DNA of 64,000 nucleotides. Source: Bacillus mojavensis RO-H-1 = KCTC 3706 (GTDB lineage: Bacteria; Bacillota; Bacilli; Bacillales; Bacillaceae). The position numbers were made by a program, and so were the translations under genes. Position 1 is the stretch's first letter. Each line of letters starts with the position of its first letter. The notes under the pieces were generated by a model. It was given only the letters and a program-made list of their open reading frames with translations, searched no databases and had not been told where the DNA came from. The stretch lies in contig NZ_JH600289.1 in the NCBI RefSeq assembly GCF_000245335.1, forward strand, positions 1 to 64,000. The letters run 5' to 3'. Below, piece by piece: positions 8,691 through 24,142 of the stretch.

Positions 8691-9155
8691 GTGCTGTATT
8701 ACGTTATCGCACTACTTATTATCGCAGCTGATCAACTGACAAAATGGCTTGTCGTCAAGAATATGGAACTTGGACAAAGCATACCGATCATTGATCAGGT
8801 ATTCTATATTACCTCCCATCGCAATACGGGGGCGGCGTGGGGGATATTAGCCGGTCAGATGTGGTTTTTTTACCTCATCACAACTGCAGTTATTATTGGT
8901 ATTGTTTATTACATACAGCGATATACGAAAGGGCAAAAGCTTCTTGGTGTTTCCCTTGGACTCATGCTTGGCGGCGCCATCGGCAATTTTATCGACCGGG
9001 CTGTCAGACAGGAAGTGGTGGATTTTATCCATGTCATTATCGTCAATTACAATTACCCGATCTTTAATATCGCGGACTCTTCATTATGTGTCGGCGTAAT
9101 GCTTTTATTTATACAAATGCTGTTGGACAGCGGGAAAAAGAAGAAGGAGCAATAG
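8691..9155 (+). CDS. lspA: Lipoprotein signal peptidase (signal peptidase II)
   Basis: 154 residues, starting at GTG 8691 with GGAGG just upstream. Cleaves signal peptides of diacylglyceryl-modified prolipoproteins in the membrane. Four hydrophobic segments are visible. The two catalytic aspartates lie in [10 protein letters not shown] and FNIADSSL, and the conserved asparagine is in RNTGAAWG. The C-terminus is a Lys-rich cytoplasmic tail. Ends 1 nt before ylyB, so the two are surely cotranscribed. Confidence 0.98.
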   Translation: MLYYVIALLIIAADQLTKWLVVKNMELGQSIPIIDQVFYITSHRNTGAAWGILAGQMWFFYLITTAVIIGIVYYIQRYTKGQKLLGVSLGLMLGGAIGNFIDRAVRQEVVDFIHVIIVNYNYPIFNIADSSLCVGVMLLFIQMLLDSGKKKKEQ

Positions 9156-9156
9156 A

Positions 9157-10068
9157 ATGAATCAATTTGACATAACCGCTTCAGAAGAACAAAAAAGTGA
9201 GCGGATTGATAAATTTCTGGCATCGACTGAAAATGGTTGGTCGAGAACCCAGGTTCAGCAATGGGTGAAGGACGGACAAGTTGTCGTAAACGGAAGCCCG
9301 GTGAAAGCGAATTATAAAATTCAGCCGGGTGATCAGGTGACCGTCACTGTACCTGAGCCGGAAGCACTCGACGTGCTGGCAGAACCGATGGATCTGGATA
9401 TATACTATGAAGATCAAGATGTGCTGGTTGTCAATAAACCTCGTGGAATGGTGGTGCACCCAGCACCCGGGCATCTTACGGGCACACTTGTAAACGGCCT
9501 TATGGCTCATTGCACGGATCTTTCCGGAATAAATGGCGTGATGCGTCCGGGGATCGTTCACAGGATCGATAAGGATACGTCCGGATTATTAATGGTGGCG
9601 AAAAATGATATGGCACATGAGTCTCTCGTGAACCAATTGGTCAACAAAACGGTCACGCGGGTATATACGGCGGTTGTCCACGGAATTATTTCTCATGATG
9701 ACGGTACAATTGATGCGCCGATCGGGCGGGATAAGAAAGACCGGCAAAGCATGACCGTAACACGTGATGGCAAAAACGCCGTCACTCATTTTCATGTTCT
9801 TGACCGCTTCCAGGAGTTTACGCTTGTAGAATGCCAGCTTGAAACAGGAAGAACGCATCAAATCCGTGTTCATATGAAGTATATCGGCTTCCCGTTAGCG
9901 GGAGATCCGAAATACGGGCCGAGAAAAACGATCGATTTTAACGGACAGGCGCTTCATGCCGGAATTTTAGGTTTTCAGCATCCTCGCACTGACGAATATA
10001 TCGAATTTGAGGCACCGCTTCCTGAGGATATGTCTGCTTTAATCGAAAATCTGAGAAAAACCCGTTGA
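9157..10068 (+). CDS. ylyB: YlyB, RluD-type 23S rRNA pseudouridine synthase
   Basis: 303 residues. An N-terminal S4 domain (about 15-70: ERIDKFLASTENGWSRTQVQ) precedes the RsuA/RluA catalytic domain. The catalytic aspartate is Asp138 in HRIDKDTSGL, and GRTHQIRVHM is the usual C-terminal motif. By homology it makes the pseudouridines of helix 69 (around 1911/1915/1917) in 23S rRNA. The stop codon overlaps the -35 box of the pyr operon promoter. Confidence 0.95.
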   Translation: MNQFDITASEEQKSERIDKFLASTENGWSRTQVQQWVKDGQVVVNGSPVKANYKIQPGDQVTVTVPEPEALDVLAEPMDLDIYYEDQDVLVVNKPRGMVVHPAPGHLTGTLVNGLMAHCTDLSGINGVMRPGIVHRIDKDTSGLLMVAKNDMAHESLVNQLVNKTVTRVYTAVVHGIISHDDGTIDAPIGRDKKDRQSMTVTRDGKNAVTHFHVLDRFQEFTLVECQLETGRTHQIRVHMKYIGFPLAGDPKYGPRKTIDFNGQALHAGILGFQHPRTDEYIEFEAPLPEDMSALIENLRKTR

Positions 10069-10093
10069 CAGGACGTCTCTTTTCTGAAATAAT
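10065..10093 (+). promoter_or_regulatory. SigA promoter of the pyr operon
   Basis: TTGACA at 10065-10070 and AATAAT at 10088-10093 with a 17-nt spacer. The -35 overlaps the end of ylyB. It drives the first attenuated leader. Confidence 0.82.
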
Positions 10094-10123
10094 AAACGAA
10101 GCTGAATAGATTCTTTAAAACAG

Positions 10124-10220
10124 TCCAGAGAGGCTGAGAAGGATAACGGATTGACGGGATACGTGTATATGCACGCACCTTGTCCTAAACCCCTCTCTGC
10201 CAATGGCAAGAGGGGTTTTT
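10124..10220 (+). promoter_or_regulatory. PyrR-dependent attenuator 1 (pyrR leader)
   Basis: The PyrR-binding anti-antiterminator core TCCAGAGAGGCT is at 10124-10135. The terminator hairpin is 10187-10218: a 10-bp stem with AGAGGGGTTT, an upper TGCC/GGCA stem and a 3-nt loop, followed by T residues. UMP-bound PyrR stabilises the upstream loop, lets the terminator form and shuts off pyr genes. Confidence 0.92.
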
Positions 10221-10231
10221 CTTCTAAATGA

Positions 10232-10796
<565 letters not shown>

Positions 10797-10818
10797 AGTA
10801 TCACCTTTTTAAACGCAA

Positions 10819-10915
10819 TCCAGAGAGGTTGCAAAGAGGTGCACAGCGAAGCCCCGAAAGTATGCGGCCGGTCTTTGTATGCCTCTTTGCGTAAAAATAG
10901 CAAAGAGGTTTTTTT
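10819..10915 (+). promoter_or_regulatory. PyrR-dependent attenuator 2 (pyrR-pyrP gap)
   Basis: Repeats the binding core as TCCAGAGAGGTT at 10819-10830. The terminator stem CCTCTTTGC (10882-10890) with GCAAAGAGG (10900-10908) is perfect and followed by T7. A competing copy, GCAAAGAGG, lies just after the binding core at 10831-10839 and can pair with the terminator 5' arm as part of the antiterminator. Confidence 0.92.
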
Positions 10916-10971
10916 ATACAGTTATGAAGTCATCCTAATATGAAAAGTCATCAATCAGGGGGAAAATCATC

Positions 10972-12279
10972 ATGAGTAAGAAAAAAGTTAATTTAGGAGT
11001 CAGGGAAATCCCGAAACCTTTCTCTTGGGTTTCGTTCAGCCTGCAGCATTTATTTGCGATGTTTGGCTCAACGATTTTGGTTCCGAAGCTGGTCGGAATG
11101 AGTCCTGCAGTTGCATTGGTGACGAGCGGTATCGGAACACTTGCTTACCTTCTGATCACGAAAGGACAAATACCAGCGTACCTCGGTTCATCCTTTGCCT
11201 TTATTTCTCCGATCATCTTGGTAAAAGCGACCGGCGGACCGGGAGCAGCAATGGTTGGTGCGTTTCTGGCAGGGCTTGTGTACGGGCTGATTGCCTTGCT
11301 GATCAGACAGCTCGGAACAGGCTGGCTGATGAAGCTTCTCCCGCCTGTCGTCGTAGGTCCGGTTATTATCGTCATTGGATTGGGTCTGGCAGGTACAGCG
11401 GTAAATATGGCCATGTATGCTGATCCGAATGCAAGTGAGCTGGTTTACAGCTTAAAACATTTCAGTGTTGCAGGTGTCACTTTAGCGATCACGATCATTT
11501 GCGCGATTTTCTTGCGAGGATTCTTAAGCTTAATCCCGATCTTGATCGGGATCATCGGCGGATACTTGTTTGCCCTGATACAAGGAATTGTCAACTTCCA
11601 GCCGGTGCTTGACGCGAAATGGTTTGCAATCCCTGAATTCATCATCCCGTTCAAAGATTATACGCCGTCAGTGACACTTGGCATTGCCGCAGCAATGGTC
11701 CCTGTCGCATTTGTTACAATGTCAGAGCATATTGGCCACCAGATGGTGCTGAGCAAAGTTGTCGGACAAGACTTCATTAAAAAACCGGGTCTCCATCGCT
11801 CAATAATGGGCGACAGCGCGGCCACAATCCTTGCTTCCTTGATTGGCGGCCCGCCTACAACCACTTATGGAGAAAACATTGGCGTACTGGCCATTACGAG
11901 AGTGTTCAGCGTCTTTGTTATCGGAGGCGCGGCAGTGATTGCCCTTTGTTTCGGCTTCATCGGCAAAATATCTGCGCTTATCAGTTCAGTCCCGTCAGCG
12001 GTTATGGGAGGCGTTTCCTTCCTGCTGTTCGGCATCATCGCTTCCAGCGGTTTGAGAATGCTGATTGACAACAAAATTGATTATGAAAATAACAGAAACC
12101 TCATCATCACATCAGTCATCCTTGTGATCGGCGTAGGCGGCGCATTTATCCAGGTGTCTGAAGGAGGATTCCAAGTGTCTGGCATGGCGCTTGCGGCAAT
12201 TGTAGGTGTCATCTTAAACCTGATTCTTCCGCAAGTGAAGGAAGAGCAGGCAGACACATCCGAACAACATCATATCTAA
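10972..12279 (+). CDS. pyrP: PyrP, uracil permease
   Basis: 435 residues, almost wholly hydrophobic, of the NCS2 nucleobase-proton symporter family (about 14 membrane segments). Family motifs are visible: the central SEHIGHQ with the conserved Glu, and the following GGPPTTTYGENIG, which lines the substrate site. Imports uracil with protons for salvage. Lies between attenuators 2 and 3, so its expression is set by UMP level. GGGGGAAA ribosome site upstream of ATG 10972. Confidence 0.97.
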   Translation: MSKKKVNLGVREIPKPFSWVSFSLQHLFAMFGSTILVPKLVGMSPAVALVTSGIGTLAYLLITKGQIPAYLGSSFAFISPIILVKATGGPGAAMVGAFLAGLVYGLIALLIRQLGTGWLMKLLPPVVVGPVIIVIGLGLAGTAVNMAMYADPNASELVYSLKHFSVAGVTLAITIICAIFLRGFLSLIPILIGIIGGYLFALIQGIVNFQPVLDAKWFAIPEFIIPFKDYTPSVTLGIAAAMVPVAFVTMSEHIGHQMVLSKVVGQDFIKKPGLHRSIMGDSAATILASLIGGPPTTTYGENIGVLAITRVFSVFVIGGAAVIALCFGFIGKISALISSVPSAVMGGVSFLLFGIIASSGLRMLIDNKIDYENNRNLIITSVILVIGVGGAFIQVSEGGFQVSGMALAAIVGVILNLILPQVKEEQADTSEQHHI

Positions 12280-12294
12280 ACCTTTTAATGAAAG

Positions 12295-12390
12295 TCCAGA
12301 GAGGCTTGGAAGGGTTATAAAGAGAAGAAAGCTTCACGCTGCTCCTCTATTTAACCGTACCCCGAGTCTATCCAAGACCGGGGTTTTTTC
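12295..12390 (+). promoter_or_regulatory. PyrR-dependent attenuator 3 (pyrP-pyrB gap)
   Basis: Binding core TCCAGAGAGGCT at 12295-12306, identical to attenuator 1. The terminator pairs ACCCCG (12359-12364) with CGGGGT (12379-12384) plus an inner GTC/GAC stem, then T residues. Controls pyrB and all downstream genes. Confidence 0.92.
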
Positions 12391-12405
12391 AGCCTTAAAA
12401 GTTGA

Positions 12406-14604
<2,199 letters not shown>

Positions 14605-14608
<4 letters not shown>

Positions 14609-15699
14609 AAAGACGATTAGTACTGGAAAACGGAGCGGTATTTGAGGGCAAAGCCTTCGGGAGCTTGGAGCACAGCATGGGGGAAGTCGTTTTCAATACC
14701 GGTATGACTGGTTATCAGGAAATTTTGTCAGACCCTTCTTATTGCGGGCAGATTGTTACGTTAACATATCCGCTTATCGGAAATTACGGCATTAACCGTG
14801 ATGACTTTGAATCCATTATGCCTTTTGTTAAAGGATTGATTGTAAAAGAATTATGTGAACTGCCTTCCAACTGGCGTTCAGCGTACACATTGGATGAGTA
14901 TTTAAAAATGAAAAACATTCCGGGACTGCAAGGAATTGATACAAGAAAGCTGACGAGAATGATCCGCACGGCCGGCGCGCTAAAAGGAACGTTTGCCTCA
15001 CCTGATGAAGATATCAAATCGGTACTGAAAAGACTGAACGAAACTGAACTGCCGAGAAATCAAGTATCCCAAGTGTCAGCTAAAACAGCATACCCTAGTC
15101 CGGGAAGAGGTAAACGCATTGTCCTGGTGGACTTTGGCATGAAGCACGGCATTTTAAGAGAGCTGAACAAACGGAAATGCGATGTCATCGTTGTGCCTTA
15201 CAACGTAACAGCAGAAGAAGTCCTTCAGCTGAAGCCAGACGGCATCATGCTTTCTAACGGACCTGGAGACCCGAAAGATGTGCCTGAAGCAATTGAAATG
15301 ATAAAAGGTGTTCTTGGAAAAGTGCCATTATTCGGAATTTGTCTCGGCCACCAGTTATTTGCGCTGGCGTGCGGAGCCAATACTGAAAAAATGAAATTCG
15401 GTCACAGGGGCTCCAACCATCCGGTAAAAGAGCTTGCAACCGGAAAAGTTGCCTTAACATCACAAAACCATGGCTATACAGTTTCATCTATCAATGAAAC
15501 AGAGCTTGAAGTCACACACATCGCGATAAACGACGATACGATTGAAGGGCTGCAACACAAAACACTGCCGGCATTTACGGTTCAATATCATCCAGAAGCA
15601 TCACCTGGTCCTGAGGACGCTAATCATCTATTTGACAGATTTATCGAAATGATTGAAACAACGGAGAAAGAAGGGGAAGCGGTATGCCAAAACGCGTAG
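14605..15699 (+). CDS. pyrAA: Carbamoyl-phosphate synthase, pyrimidine-specific small chain
   Basis: 364 residues. Glutaminase subunit supplying ammonia to PyrAB. The C-terminal class I amidotransferase domain has the catalytic Cys in FGICLGHQ and the His/Glu pair in [10 protein letters not shown]. The N-terminal half is the CarA-specific domain ([14 protein letters not shown]). Starts within the pyrC stop and overlaps pyrAB by 16 nt, so subunits are translated in step. Confidence 0.98.
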
Positions 15700-18600
15700 A
15701 CATTAACAAAATTTTAGTAATCGGGTCAGGACCTATCATCATCGGCCAAGCAGCTGAATTTGATTATGCGGGAACGCAAGCCTGCCTTGCATTAAAAGAA
15801 GAAGGCTATGAGGTCATTCTTGTCAACTCAAACCCTGCAACGATCATGACCGATACAGAAATGGCTGACCGGGTTTACATCGAACCGCTGACACCTGAAT
15901 TTCTGACGCGGATCATCAGAAAAGAGCGTCCTGACGCCATTCTTCCTACACTCGGCGGTCAAACCGGCTTGAATCTTGCGGTTGAGCTTTCTGAGCGAGG
16001 TGTGCTGGAGGAGTGCGGCGTTGAGGTGCTCGGCACAAAGCTGTCTGCAATCCAGCAGGCTGAAGACCGCGACTTGTTCAGAACATTAATGAATGAACTA
16101 AATGAACCGGTGCCTGAAAGTGAGATCATCCACTCCCTGGAAGAAGCAGAAAACTTCGTCAGCCAAATTGGATTCCCTGTCATTGTCCGCCCGGCATATA
16201 CATTAGGCGGAACAGGCGGCGGCATCTGCTCGAATGAAACCGAACTGAAAGAAATTGTTGAGAACGGATTAAAATTAAGCCCGGTGCACCAATGTTTGCT
16301 TGAAAAAAGCATTGCCGGCTATAAAGAAATCGAATACGAAGTTATGAGAGACAGCCGAGATCATGCGATTGTCGTTTGTAACATGGAGAACATTGATCCG
16401 GTAGGAATCCATACCGGAGACAGCATTGTCGTCGCACCGAGCCAAACGCTCAGCGACCGTGAATATCAGCTCCTCCGGAATGTATCTTTAAAACTGATCC
16501 GTGCGCTTGGAATTGAAGGGGGATGTAACGTACAGCTCGCTTTAGATCCAGACAGCTTCCAATACTACATCATTGAAGTGAACCCGCGTGTCAGCCGTTC
16601 ATCTGCCCTTGCATCAAAAGCGACAGGCTATCCGATTGCAAAGCTCGCAGCTAAAATCGCCGTCGGCCTTTCACTAGACGAAATGATGAATCCGGTCACA
16701 GGGAAGACATACGCTGCATTTGAACCAGCGCTGGACTATGTTGTATCTAAAATACCTCGCTGGCCGTTTGATAAGTTTGAATCAGCAAACAGAAGGCTCG
16801 GCACCCAGATGAAAGCGACGGGAGAGGTGATGGCGATTGGCCGCACGCTTGAAGAATCGCTGCTGAAAGCTGTGCGTTCACTGGAAGCTGATGTGTATCA
16901 TCTTGAATTAAAAGATGCCGCCGATATACCCGATGAGCTTCTCGAGAAGCGGATTAAAAAAGCCGGAGACGAGCGTTTATTCTACCTGGCTGAAGCGTAC
17001 AGAAGGGGCTACACAGTTGAGCAGCTTCATGAATTCTCTGCCATCGACCTCTTTTTCCTGCATAAGCTGTTCGGAATCGTTCAGTTTGAAAAAGAGCTGA
17101 AAGCAAATGTGGGCGATACGGATGTGCTGAGACAGGCAAAAGAACTCGGATTTTCTGATAAGTACATCAGCCGCGAGTGGAAAATGAAAGAATCTGAGCT
17201 TTACAGCTTGAGAAAACAAGCGGGAATTGCACCGGTATTTAAAATGGTAGATACGTGCGCGGCGGAATTCGAATCAGAAACACCATACTTCTACAGCACA
17301 TATGAAGAAGAAAACGAATCTGTTGTTACAGATAAGAAAAGCGTGATCGTACTTGGCTCCGGCCCGATTCGAATCGGACAGGGGGTTGAATTTGACTACG
17401 CCACAGTTCACTCCGTGTGGGCAATTAAACAAGCAGGCTATGAGGCAATTATCGTCAATAATAACCCTGAAACCGTGTCAACTGATTTTAGTATCTCAGA
17501 CAAGCTGTACTTTGAACCGCTTACGATCGAAGATGTCATGCATATCATTGATCTCGAACAGCCGATGGGCGTTGTCGTGCAATTTGGCGGACAAACTGCA
17601 ATCAACCTTGCTGACGAACTTTCTGCACGCGGAGTCAAAATCCTTGGAACGTCATTAGAAGATTTAGACCGTGCGGAAGACCGGGATAAGTTTGAACAGG
17701 CGCTGGTAGAACTTCAAGTGCCGCAGCCGCTTGGCAAAACTGCGACATCAGTTGATCAGGCTGTAAACATCGCGAGCAACATCGGCTATCCGGTACTGGT
17801 GCGCCCTTCATATGTGCTTGGCGGCCGGGCGATGGAGATTGTGTATCATGAAGAAGAACTGCTTCATTACATGAAAAACGCAGTCAAAATCAATCCGCAG
17901 CATCCAGTATTAATTGACAGATATTTGACTGGAAAAGAAATCGAAGTGGATGCGGTGTCTGACGGCCAAACCGTTGTCATTCCGGGAATCATGGAGCACA
18001 TAGAGCGTGCGGGCGTGCACTCTGGAGACTCTATCGCGGTCTATCCGCCGCAGTCTCTGACGGAAGACATAAAAGAAAAAATTGAACAATATACGATCGC
18101 ACTCGCGAAAGGGCTGAATATTGTCGGCTTGCTCAACATCCAATTCGTCCTGTCCCAAGGTGAAGTATACGTGCTTGAAGTCAATCCGAGATCAAGCAGA
18201 ACGGTGCCGTTCTTAAGCAAGATCACGGGCATTCCGATGGCGAACCTCGCGACAAAAGTCATTCTCGGGCAAAAGCTGGCTGAGTTTGGCTACAAAGAAG
18301 GCCTGCAGCCTGAACAGCAGGGTGTATTTGTAAAAGCACCGGTCTTCTCCTTCGCGAAGCTGAGAAGAGTGGACATTACGTTAGGGCCTGAAATGAAATC
18401 AACAGGTGAGGTCATGGGGAAAGATTCCACCCTTGAAAAGGCGCTCTATAAAGCCCTGATAGCTTCAGGCATTCAAATCCCTAACTACGGTTCCGTGCTT
18501 TTAACAGTGGCGGATAAGGACAAAGAAGAAGGGCTTGCCATCGCTAAACGATTCCATGCGATCGGGTATAACATTTTAGCGACCGAAGGAACGGCGGGGT

Positions 18601-18895
18601 ATCTCAAGGAAGCATCAATTCCAGCGAAGGTCGTCGGAAAAATCGGCCAGGACGGCCCGAACTTGCTTGATGTGATCAGAAATGGAGAAGCCCAGTTTGT
18701 CATCAATACGCTGACAAAAGGAAAGCAGCCGGCAAGAGACGGATTTAGAATCAGACGTGAATCAGTAGAAAACGGTGTTGCCTGCTTAACATCTTTAGAT
18801 ACGGCAGAAGCGATTTTGCGGGTGCTGGAAAGCATGACGTTCCGTGCCGATCAAATGCCGGCAGTCAACTCAAATCAGGAGGCGGCAATCACTAT

Positions 18896-18899
<4 letters not shown>
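15684..18899 (+). CDS. pyrAB: Carbamoyl-phosphate synthase, pyrimidine-specific large chain
   Basis: 1071 residues, close to the usual 1073. Two homologous ATP-grasp halves are clear: [20 protein letters not shown] near residue 15 and [19 protein letters not shown] near 555. The first phosphorylates bicarbonate and the second carbamate. The C-terminal MGS-like domain (from about 930) is the allosteric site for nucleotides in this isozyme. Works with PyrAA. Ends in an ATGA overlap with pyrK. Confidence 0.98.
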
Positions 18900-21285
<2,386 letters not shown>

Positions 21286-21289
<4 letters not shown>

Positions 21290-21918
21290 AACAAATCATC
21301 GCAAAACATCTATTAGACATTCAAGCTGTATTTTTACGCCCAAACGATCCGTTTACATGGGCGAGCGGCATTTTATCGCCAATTTACTGTGACAATCGCC
21401 TTACCCTTTCTTTCCCAGAGGTAAGAAATGATGTTGCTGCAGGCATCAGCAAGCTTATCCAGGAGCATTTCCCGGAAGCTGAGATGATCGCAGGAACAGC
21501 GACAGCAGGTATCCCTCATGCGGCATTGGCGGCTGACCGTTTGAACCTGCCGATGTGTTATGTGAGAAGCAAACCAAAAGCACACGGAAAAGGCAATCAA
21601 ATTGAGGGTGCTTTTCAAAAAGGCCAAAAAACAGTTGTCATTGAAGATTTAATTTCCACAGGGGGCAGCGTACTCGAAGCTGCAGCAGCTCTAAAAGCCG
21701 CTGGCTGTGAAGTGCTTGGTGTGGTATCAATCTTTATGTACGGACTTCCTAAAGCGCAGGAAGCGTTTGCTGAGGCTGATCTTCCATACTACTCGTTAAC
21801 TGATTATGACACACTGACAGAGGTTGCACTTGAAAATGGAAATATTCATACAGACGACCTGAAGAAGCTGCAAACATGGAAAATGAATCCCGAGTCAAAA
21901 GATTGGTTTAAAAATTAA
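21286..21918 (+). CDS. pyrE: Orotate phosphoribosyltransferase
   Basis: 210 residues from ATG 21286 in the pyrF stop. Adds PRPP to orotate to form OMP. The type I PRTase motif is [12 protein letters not shown], and a conserved loop [17 protein letters not shown] supplies catalytic lysines. Note that pyrE precedes pyrF in the pathway but follows it in the operon. Last pyr gene, followed by a terminator. Confidence 0.98.
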
Positions 21919-21956
21919 AAAATAAATTGAAGAGCTTTAATGCCTTGCCACGATTG

Positions 21957-21983
21957 AAAACAGGCCTTTGGGTCTGTTTTTTT
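21957..21983 (+). terminator. Rho-independent terminator of the pyr operon
   Basis: AAAACAGGCC (21957-21966) pairs with GGTCTGTTTT (21971-21980), one G-U pair, loop TTTG, then more T. Confidence 0.92.
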
Positions 21984-22007
21984 ATTAATCCTATAAAAAA
22001 ACTCGGG

Positions 22008-22035
22008 TTGACTTATGTTAGAATTGTGCTAAAAT
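22008..22035 (+). promoter_or_regulatory. Promoter of the cysH operon
   Basis: TTGACT at 22008-22013, 16-nt spacer, TAAAAT at 22030-22035. TGC directly before the -10 makes it an extended -10 promoter. Confidence 0.82.
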
Positions 22036-22053
22036 TTACTACAAATCTGAAAA

Positions 22054-22206
22054 ACTTATCAAGAGCGGCTGAGGGACTGGTCCTATGAAGCCCGGCAACC
22101 TGCACAATGTGTAAGGTGCTACTTCCAGCAAAATGTATTCCATTTTGAAAGATAAGGGCTACATGCAGTTCCTGTCTTTCTTTCCGCCGGATTGAAAGTT
22201 TTTTAT
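22054..22206 (+). ncRNA. SAM-I (S-box) riboswitch controlling cysH operon
   Basis: The aptamer runs from about 22054 to 22157. P1 pairs CTTATC (22055-22060) with GATAAG (22151-22156), and the S-box core AGAGCGGCTGAGGGACTGG is followed by TATGAAGCCCGGCAACC. The expression platform ends in a hairpin CTTTC...GAAAG (about 22176-22198) with T6. SAM binding holds P1 and permits termination, and low SAM turns on sulfate assimilation. It occupies most of the 398-nt pyrE-cysH gap. About 110 nt between its terminator and cysH hold only the ribosome site. Confidence 0.95.
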
Positions 22207-22316
22207 TTTAAGAGGGGCTGTTTACGGAGAAAACAGCAGCCGCATCACATTACAATGGGAAAAGACAACCGGCAGAAAGCTACTGTTTGTTTGTCTCCGA
22301 AAGGAGGAAAGAAGAA

Positions 22317-23018
22317 ATGTTAACGTACGATAATTGGGAAGAGCCAACGATTACATTTCCAGAGGACGATCCTTATAAAGGGGCGCTGTCAGTTTTAAAA
22401 TGGGCTTACGGCCATTACGGCAATCAGCTTGTTTATGCCTGCAGTTTCGGAATTGAAGGAATCGTTCTGATTGACTTAATCTATAAAGTGAAAAAAGACG
22501 CAGAGATTGTATTCCTCGATACAGGGCTTCATTTTAAAGAAACCTATGAAACGATAGAACGCGTCAAGGAGCGCTATCCCGGCCTTCATATCATCCTGAA
22601 GAAACCGAACCTTACTCTTGAGGAACAGGCGGAAGAACACGGTGATAAACTGTGGGAAAGAGAGCCGAATCAATGCTGCTATCTCAGAAAGATCGTTCCT
22701 TTAAGAGAGGCGCTTTCCGGCCACCCGGCATGGCTTTCCGGCCTGCGCCGCGATCAAGGGCCAAGCCGTGCCAATACGAATTTCTTAAACAAAGATGAGA
22801 AATTCAAATCAGTAAAAGTTTGCCCGCTTATCCATTGGACTTGGAAAGACATCTGGAGATACACTTCTCGAAATGAGCTGGACTACAATCCGCTCCACGA
22901 CCAAGGGTATCCAAGTATTGGCTGCGCGCCTTGTACGTCACCTGCATTTACTGCAGAGGACTTGCGCTCAGGAAGATGGAACGGTATGGCGAAAACAGAA
23001 TGCGGACTGCATGAATAA
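22317..23018 (+). CDS. cysH: Phosphoadenylyl/adenylyl-sulfate reductase
   Basis: 233 residues from ATG 22317 with AAAGGAGGAAAG upstream. Reduces PAPS (and APS) to sulfite with thioredoxin. The presence of two cysteine pairs, NQCCYLRK and GCAPCTSP, shows the [4Fe-4S]-containing class able to use APS. The C-terminal TECGLHE holds the catalytic Cys. First gene of the S-box operon, 11 nt before cysP. Confidence 0.97.
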   Translation: MLTYDNWEEPTITFPEDDPYKGALSVLKWAYGHYGNQLVYACSFGIEGIVLIDLIYKVKKDAEIVFLDTGLHFKETYETIERVKERYPGLHIILKKPNLTLEEQAEEHGDKLWEREPNQCCYLRKIVPLREALSGHPAWLSGLRRDQGPSRANTNFLNKDEKFKSVKVCPLIHWTWKDIWRYTSRNELDYNPLHDQGYPSIGCAPCTSPAFTAEDLRSGRWNGMAKTECGLHE

Positions 23019-23029
23019 GGAGCTGCAAA

Positions 23030-24094
23030 ATGGAATTAGCCGCTATTTTATTTAGCTTGTTTTTTGCAGTGAATATTGGCGCAAGCGGCGCTGCAGCTTC
23101 AATGGGAGTTGCTTACGGATCTGGGGCCATCAAAAAGAAAACCTACGCTTTGATCATATGCGCCGTTGGTGTGCTGGCCGGGGCTGTCATTGGCGGGGGC
23201 GAAGTTGTGAAAACCATCAGCTCTGGGATTATCCCCGAACAGACGATTACACTGACGATTGTTTGCATCATTATCGGGGCTGCTGCGCTGTCGCTATTTA
23301 CAGCTAATCTGCTCGGCATTCCTTTATCGACAAGTGAAGTGACGGTCGGGGCAGTTGTCGGCGTGGGCGTGGCGTACAAAGTGTTGTTTGTAAACAATCT
23401 TCTGATTATTGTTTCATTTTGGATTTTCGTTCCGCTGTTCGCTTTCGGCTTCACATTTTTTGTAGCAAAGCTGTTTCGTTACTTTAAGATTGAAATTACG
23501 TCTCCCCGAAAACAAAACGTCCTTGGCATCCTTTTGCTGTGCGCTGGTTTTTTTGAAGCGTTCTCTGCGGGCATGAATAATGTGGCGAATGCCGTTGGCC
23601 CGTTAGTGGCTGCCGGCGTACTGGATGTAGAGAAAGGAACCCTGTATGGGGGAGCTTTTGTAGCTCTGGGCGCACTGATATTAGGCCGCAGGGTATTAGA
23701 AACAAACGGGAAGAAAATTACAAGGTTTTCAAAAGGAGAAGGCATTCTCCTATCTGGAACAGGAGCAGGACTGGTGATCATCAGCTCTATATTTGGAATG
23801 CCAGTACCCTTGGCGCAAGTAACGTCATCGTCTATTATCGGAATAGGCATGGCGAAAAACGGCCCAAACGTATTTCATAAACAGGTCGTTCAAACGATGC
23901 TGAAAGTATGGATCGTGTCGCCGTTTTTATCTTTATCCATCTCTTATTTGCTTGTCTCTATGTTTTTAAAGGCGGATTATTATTCAATCTTTATCATGGT
24001 AAGTGTGCTTTTAGCTGCAGGCGGTGCCGTCAGCCTGACAAAAGCCATTCGTAAAGAGAGACGCTCTGTCCACGATCAAGGTGGGGGAATTTAA
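23030..24094 (+). CDS. cysP: CysP, PiT-family sulfate permease
   Basis: 354 residues with about ten hydrophobic segments, and the duplicated PiT signature: FAVNIGASGAAASMG near the N-terminus and FSAGMNNVANAVGP after about residue 180. Although related to phosphate transporters, the B. subtilis orthologue moves sulfate, and its place between cysH and sat supports that here. Ends 48 nt before sat. Confidence 0.95.
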   Translation: MELAAILFSLFFAVNIGASGAAASMGVAYGSGAIKKKTYALIICAVGVLAGAVIGGGEVVKTISSGIIPEQTITLTIVCIIIGAAALSLFTANLLGIPLSTSEVTVGAVVGVGVAYKVLFVNNLLIIVSFWIFVPLFAFGFTFFVAKLFRYFKIEITSPRKQNVLGILLLCAGFFEAFSAGMNNVANAVGPLVAAGVLDVEKGTLYGGAFVALGALILGRRVLETNGKKITRFSKGEGILLSGTGAGLVIISSIFGMPVPLAQVTSSSIIGIGMAKNGPNVFHKQVVQTMLKVWIVSPFLSLSISYLLVSMFLKADYYSIFIMVSVLLAAGGAVSLTKAIRKERRSVHDQGGGI

Positions 24095-24142
24095 CTATTA
24101 ATCTGAGTTATTTTATCTGTTAACTAGGAGGAAATGAATATT